DNA of 8,635 bases. Source: an uncultured Eubacteriales bacterium. GTDB taxonomy: Bacteria; Bacillota; Clostridia; Monoglobales; Firm-18. The stretch's first letter is position 1, and every line of letters begins with the position of its first letter. Under the pieces are notes generated by a model that saw only the letters and a list, made by a program, of their open reading frames with translations, was not told where the DNA came from and searched no databases. The DNA lies in assembly GCA_905210885.1 (NCBI GenBank), contig CAJLYO010000066.1, positions 1 to 8,635 of the forward strand, given 5' to 3'. Made by a program: the position numbers and the translations under genes. Positions 5,780 through 8,635 of the stretch are shown one piece after another.

Positions 5780-8509
5780 ATGAAACGAATTATTTCTATT
5801 TGCGCCGCGTGTGCGATAATGCTTAATCTGCTGTGCATAAGCGCAAGCGCCGACGGTACGGACAGTGCCGCGTTTTCCGACGCAAGGCGGCTTCTTTCCG
5901 CACTTGAAATCGGCGATATTCAGGCGGACTATGACGAGGCTTTAAATACCGGCGTTTCAAGAGGCGAGGCGGTAGACGCCGTTATGCGGTGCGTTATCGG
6001 CGGAGGTATCACAGTATCAGAGGCGCCGTACAGCGATGTTTCCCCGGGTGCGTCTTACGCTACGGCTGTTGCCTCCGCAAAGGCGATGGGCATACTTTCC
6101 CCCGGCGGCAGCTTTCGCCCCGACGACACCGTAACCTTTGAAGAGCTTTCAAAGATTGCGGTAAGCGCGGCAGGCTATGCCCCGGAGGCGGAGAAAAACG
6201 GCGGCTATCCCATAGGCTATACGGGAACTGCTGTAAGGCTCGGGCTTTTAAAAGGTGTCGGAACCCAAAGCGGCGAGGTAAACTCGGCGGATTTTGCGGT
6301 AATCATTTCAAATCTTTTAAAATGCTCACCCATGGTTCAGAAAAATTACGGTACATTTTCACGCTGTGAGATTTTGGACGATACGGATTTTTTAAGAGAG
6401 GTTTTTGATTTGGAAAAAATCCGCGGTACCATCGTAAAAACACAGATTACCTCAACAGACAGCGGAAAATACTGCCACGACGGCTATGCGGAAATTGAAG
6501 TTTCGGGCAGAGAGAATATGCTGCTTGACTGCCGCGATACAGATATGTCCGAATTTTTGGGAAGGTCTGTTGACATATATTACAAAACCACCGATGACGG
6601 ATATGAGCTTGTTAACATAAGCGCCCGTTACGGCGACCGCGATTTGACGGTTATTTACGCGGACGAGGTTGACAGCTTCCGCGGACGGGTGCTCAAATAT
6701 ACCAAGCACAGTGCGGACGGACTTTGGGACGAGCGTACCGAAAGCGGCAGTATTGAAATTCCTCTTGACTGCAGCATACTGTTAAACGGCGTGTTCACAG
6801 AGGACATCTCAAAGGCATCTGAAATCTTAAACGGTGACGCACTTAACCTTGACAGCGTCCGCGCCGTAGACAGCGACATGGACGGAGATATCGATATTAT
6901 AGATATTTGCGCATACTATACCGTTTTTGTAAAAAATGTGGACAAAATCAATAAAACAATTTCGGATAAATATGACTGCGGTACAATAGATTTAGACGAA
7001 AAGAATGTAGCCAATACTGTAACAAACGGCGACTCAATGCGCACATCAGAGTTCAGCAGCATAAGCGCAAATACCGTTGCGGCTGTGTACACGGGTGAAA
7101 ATACCGAAAAGAAAGTATATAAATTTGTGACAGGTTCAAAGACTGTTTCCGGTACCGTTTCCGAACTTTCAAATAACAGTGACAGTGTCGAAGTAAAAGT
7201 AAACGGCGAGGTTTACAAGGTGTCCGATACCATAAAAAACATAGCGTCTGAAATCGAAGTCGGCGAAAAGTACAGATTATACCTTGATTATAAAGGCAAG
7301 GTGGGCGGATTTAAAGCCGACGCGCTTTCAAACGGTTTTGATGAATACGGTCTGACGCAAAACCCCACCGTTGCCGGCAAATATTTCGGTATTGTTGTGG
7401 AGGGCGGCAAGTCGCCTGGCGTTGACGAAAAGATTTCCCTTAAAATCTTTTCAAGTGACGGCACAATGAAGGTGTTTGAGGTAAGTTCAAAGTGTACCGT
7501 TGATAAACAGGATTATAACGGCAGCACTTTTGACAGCCTTACAGCCGGCATACAAAAAAAGCTTGTCCAGTACGAGCTTAATGATAACAGTGAGATTGTA
7601 AAAATCACCTCGCCTGCCGAAGAGCGAAAGGACAACACCCTTTCTTATTCCACAGGCTTTAACGGAACTCCCGTTACACTTACATTTAAGCAGTCGGCAA
7701 ACGTATTTTTCGGAAACGCCTCAACTGCGGCAGGAAGTCAGACGGTAATTATGAACGTGCCGGACGCAGAGTATACCGGAACGGCTGAACGCGCCTACAG
7801 CATAGGCTCGTCAGGGGCGTTTACAAACGACAGAAAATATACGGTTATAGCATATTACACCGGCACAGACAACGTTGCCGCCGACATTTTGTTAAATTAC
7901 AGCAGCTCGTCCACAGGCTCGCTTCCGCTTGATTCCGAGTTTATGGTTGTGGAGCGTGTGGTAAGCACAATTGATGAGGACGGGACGGAGGTAAAGCAAA
8001 TTGACGGCTTGCAGATGGGATATGCAAAGTCATACAAAACGGTTGACAGCTCAATTGTCGATGCGGACGGATTTTCCGTTGATGTGTCCGAGGGGGATAT
8101 AATTCAAGTAAGCACAGACGCCTCCGGAAGATGCAAATTTGTGCGGCGGCTTTACGATTACGATAAGCCGGAAAGCTATTCGCCGCCGGGCTCATATATG
8201 GACGCCGGAAGAATAATGAAGGGCTGTGTTTACGATTTTGACTCAAACATTGTTCAGATTGTGAAAAATACCTTTGCGGTTGATGAGAGCGCTCTTACAA
8301 GAAGTGACGCAACGGAATTTCATAATAAATATTATGCAAGGGTTTGCCTGTTTGAAAAGGGCAAAAAGCCCGGTTCAAAGCCCACCGTTACCAAGGTTGA
8401 TTCAACTGCTTTTGTGTCATATAAAAATGACCGGGCAAATTATTCTCATGTGGTTGTGGCAAGCAATTACGGTAATCCCGGCGCGGTAATAGTTATTTAT
8501 AAGGATTAG
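5780..8509 (+). CDS. Secreted surface protein with degenerate N-terminal SLH region and serial beta-rich modules
   Basis: 909 residues, function not recognised. Seen: signal peptide MKRIISICAACAIMLN... with probable cleavage after SASA (about 24). Residues 31-181 hold SLH-like units: a weak first copy ending in SRGE (60-63); a clear second copy from YSDVSPGASY through GILSPGGSFRPDDTVTFEE (84-122); and a third lacking the opening F-x-D and carrying NSAD (168-171). Residues about 214-791 contain at least five divergent beta-rich modules. Each starts near a G-x-V strand and ends in a tail such as VGEKYRLYLDYKGKV, LGRSVDIYY or EGDIIQVSTDASGR. An EF-hand/dockerin-like loop, DSDMDGDIDIID, lies at 364-375. 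The last 100 residues are another beta-rich segment. No catalytic motif, transmembrane helix or sortase signal is seen. Inferred: a long surface stalk or scaffold held weakly by SLH, co-expressed with the hydrolases, with possible calcium stabilisation. Similar N-SLH proteins of unknown function are common in Clostridia. Confidence 0.8.
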   Translation: MKRIISICAACAIMLNLLCISASADGTDSAAFSDARRLLSALEIGDIQADYDEALNTGVSRGEAVDAVMRCVIGGGITVSEAPYSDVSPGASYATAVASAKAMGILSPGGSFRPDDTVTFEELSKIAVSAAGYAPEAEKNGGYPIGYTGTAVRLGLLKGVGTQSGEVNSADFAVIISNLLKCSPMVQKNYGTFSRCEILDDTDFLREVFDLEKIRGTIVKTQITSTDSGKYCHDGYAEIEVSGRENMLLDCRDTDMSEFLGRSVDIYYKTTDDGYELVNISARYGDRDLTVIYADEVDSFRGRVLKYTKHSADGLWDERTESGSIEIPLDCSILLNGVFTEDISKASEILNGDALNLDSVRAVDSDMDGDIDIIDICAYYTVFVKNVDKINKTISDKYDCGTIDLDEKNVANTVTNGDSMRTSEFSSISANTVAAVYTGENTEKKVYKFVTGSKTVSGTVSELSNNSDSVEVKVNGEVYKVSDTIKNIASEIEVGEKYRLYLDYKGKVGGFKADALSNGFDEYGLTQNPTVAGKYFGIVVEGGKSPGVDEKISLKIFSSDGTMKVFEVSSKCTVDKQDYNGSTFDSLTAGIQKKLVQYELNDNSEIVKITSPAEERKDNTLSYSTGFNGTPVTLTFKQSANVFFGNASTAAGSQTVIMNVPDAEYTGTAERAYSIGSSGAFTNDRKYTVIAYYTGTDNVAADILLNYSSSSTGSLPLDSEFMVVERVVSTIDEDGTEVKQIDGLQMGYAKSYKTVDSSIVDADGFSVDVSEGDIIQVSTDASGRCKFVRRLYDYDKPESYSPPGSYMDAGRIMKGCVYDFDSNIVQIVKNTFAVDESALTRSDATEFHNKYYARVCLFEKGKKPGSKPTVTKVDSTAFVSYKNDRANYSHVVVASNYGNPGAVIVIYKD
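5870..6322 (+). repeat. Degenerate N-terminal SLH-like domain array
   Basis: Three SLH-like units occupy residues 31-181 of the 909-residue protein. Only the middle copy has the full opening YSDV, the central A-x-A-M-G-I-L, and the F-R-P-D-D-T-V-T run. The TRAE-equivalent positions read SRGE, TFEE and NSAD, so only the first retains the arginine. This contrasts with the intact C-terminal array encoded just upstream. Confidence 0.75.
6419..8152 (+). repeat. Series of divergent beta-rich modules encoded in the 909-residue protein
   Basis: Modules are placed at residues 214-283, 300-376, 456-514, 535-609 and about 721-791. Each has an initial strand with G-x-V or similar (IRGTIV, FRGRVL, VSGTVS, YFGIVV, VVERVV). 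Each ends with a Gly/charged turn, an alternating hydrophobic strand, an Asp/Asn/Gly turn and a final strand: LGRSVDIYYKTTDDGYELV, NGDALNLDSVRAVDSDMDGD, VGEKYRLYLDYKGKVGGF, IQKKLVQYELNDNSEIVKI, EGDIIQVSTDASGRCKFV. The resemblance suggests tandem small beta-barrels. Boundaries are approximate and identity is low. Confidence 0.45.
6869..6904 (+). other. EF-hand/dockerin-like calcium-binding loop
   Basis: Residues 364-375, DSDMDGDIDIID, match the 12-position loop with Asp at 1, 3 and 5, Gly at 6, Ile at 8 and Asp at 12. Asp at position 12, instead of Glu, is the dockerin-style variant. Only one loop is present and the following residues (ICAYYTVFV) are predicted strand more than helix, so a paired dockerin is unlikely. 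Calcium binding is inferred, not shown. Confidence 0.5.
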
Positions 8510-8635
8510 ATAAACGGAATAGCAGATTATTTGTATATGGATATTTCGTGTTTTCTGTTACTTTTTGGTGGCAAAAAGTAACCAAAAAGCCAGCCTGGCA
8601 AAAGCAAAAACACACTGTAATCGCCTTTTTGAAAA
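8510..8635. other. Intergenic tail after the operon
   Basis: This 126-base stretch follows the last stop codon and runs to the window edge. It is A/T-rich, with no tRNA, no convincing promoter and no intrinsic terminator within it. Its main content is the inverted repeat at 8557-8589. Frame 1 is open to the edge, but the ORF lacks a ribosome binding site and consists mainly of the repeat, so it is not called a gene. Confidence 0.7.
8557..8589. repeat. Inverted-repeat element with two competing hairpins
   Basis: GTTACTTTTTG (8557-8567) and CAAAAAGTAAC (8572-8582) form a perfect 11-bp stem with a 4-base loop. CTTTTTGGT (8561-8569) can instead pair perfectly with ACCAAAAAG (8581-8589), giving a 9-bp stem with an 11-base loop. 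The two cannot form together because they share the left arm. A third short palindrome, GCCAG-C-CTGGC, follows at 8589-8599. No T-run follows the stem on either strand. The arrangement resembles dispersed intergenic repeats seen in many bacterial genomes, though copy number cannot be judged here. Confidence 0.75.

Noticed and set aside
6869..6904. True cellulosomal dockerin
   Set aside because: There is only one loop, mid-protein and flanked by strands, with no second duplicated segment.
7941..8246. Antisense open frame of 101 codons
   Set aside because: It is opposite the beta-module gene; its Arg/Pro/Ser-rich composition and lack of a ribosome site mark it as a shadow.
8557..8582. Intrinsic transcription terminator
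   Set aside because: The stem is strong, but the base of the hairpin is not followed by a T-run on either strand, and the stem is A/T-rich.
8503..8635. Open frame 1 running to the window edge, with peptide segment VTFWWQKVTKKPAWQ
   Set aside because: It starts inside the last gene, has no plausible start with a ribosome site, and is mostly translation of the inverted repeat. Such spurious peptides are typical of dispersed repeats.
1..8635. CRISPR array, tRNA, insertion sequence or phage genes
   Set aside because: No regularly spaced identical DNA repeats, no cloverleaf-like segment, and no transposase or integrase motifs were seen on either strand.

Overview
The window reads as part of one operon, with every gene on the + strand, from an anaerobic Gram-positive bacterium of the class Clostridia, probably a gut or other plant-glycan-degrading lineage. 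The evidence for this is the mix of S-layer homology (SLH) domains, a copper-amine-oxidase-N-like 'stalk' domain, clan GH-A glycosidase folds, short Gram-positive signal peptides and GGAGG ribosome binding sites. I cannot place it more precisely from sequence alone.

Layout. (1) Positions 2-1384 hold the 3' part of a GH51-like arabinofuranosidase or related clan GH-A hydrolase. Both catalytic glutamates are present, and a stalk domain is fused at its C-terminus. (2) Positions 1381-4035 encode a secreted 884-residue GH-A-like protein with an N-terminal jelly-roll module and a C-terminal beta-sandwich. It keeps the presumed nucleophile but appears to lack the acid/base glutamate, so it may be a pseudo-glycosidase. 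(3) Positions 4032-5756 encode a secreted 574-residue protein: a beta-sandwich, an unrecognised helical region that looks like three divergent repeats, a Gly-rich linker, and three C-terminal SLH domains. (4) Positions 5780-8509 encode a secreted 909-residue protein with a degenerate N-terminal SLH region followed by a chain of divergent beta-rich modules and one EF-hand/dockerin-like loop. (5) Positions 8510-8635 are non-coding and hold a strong inverted-repeat element with two mutually exclusive hairpins.

Genes 1/2 and 2/3 overlap by four bases (ATGA), each with a GGAGG seven bases before the start. Gene 4 follows 23 bases later. This implies co-transcription and translational coupling of all four. 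No promoter is visible, so it should lie upstream of the window.

Taken together the genes look like a cell-surface glycan-processing unit: one apparently competent hydrolase, one divergent hydrolase-fold protein that may bind glycan or have shifted chemistry, and two SLH-type surface proteins that could anchor or organise them. The substrate cannot be read from the sequence. An arabinose-containing hemicellulose or pectin side chain is only a guess from the GH51-like call. All family assignments are from recognised motifs, not database searches. The 23-base gap between genes 3 and 4 is the only other intergenic space, and no stretch over 300 bases lacks a gene.
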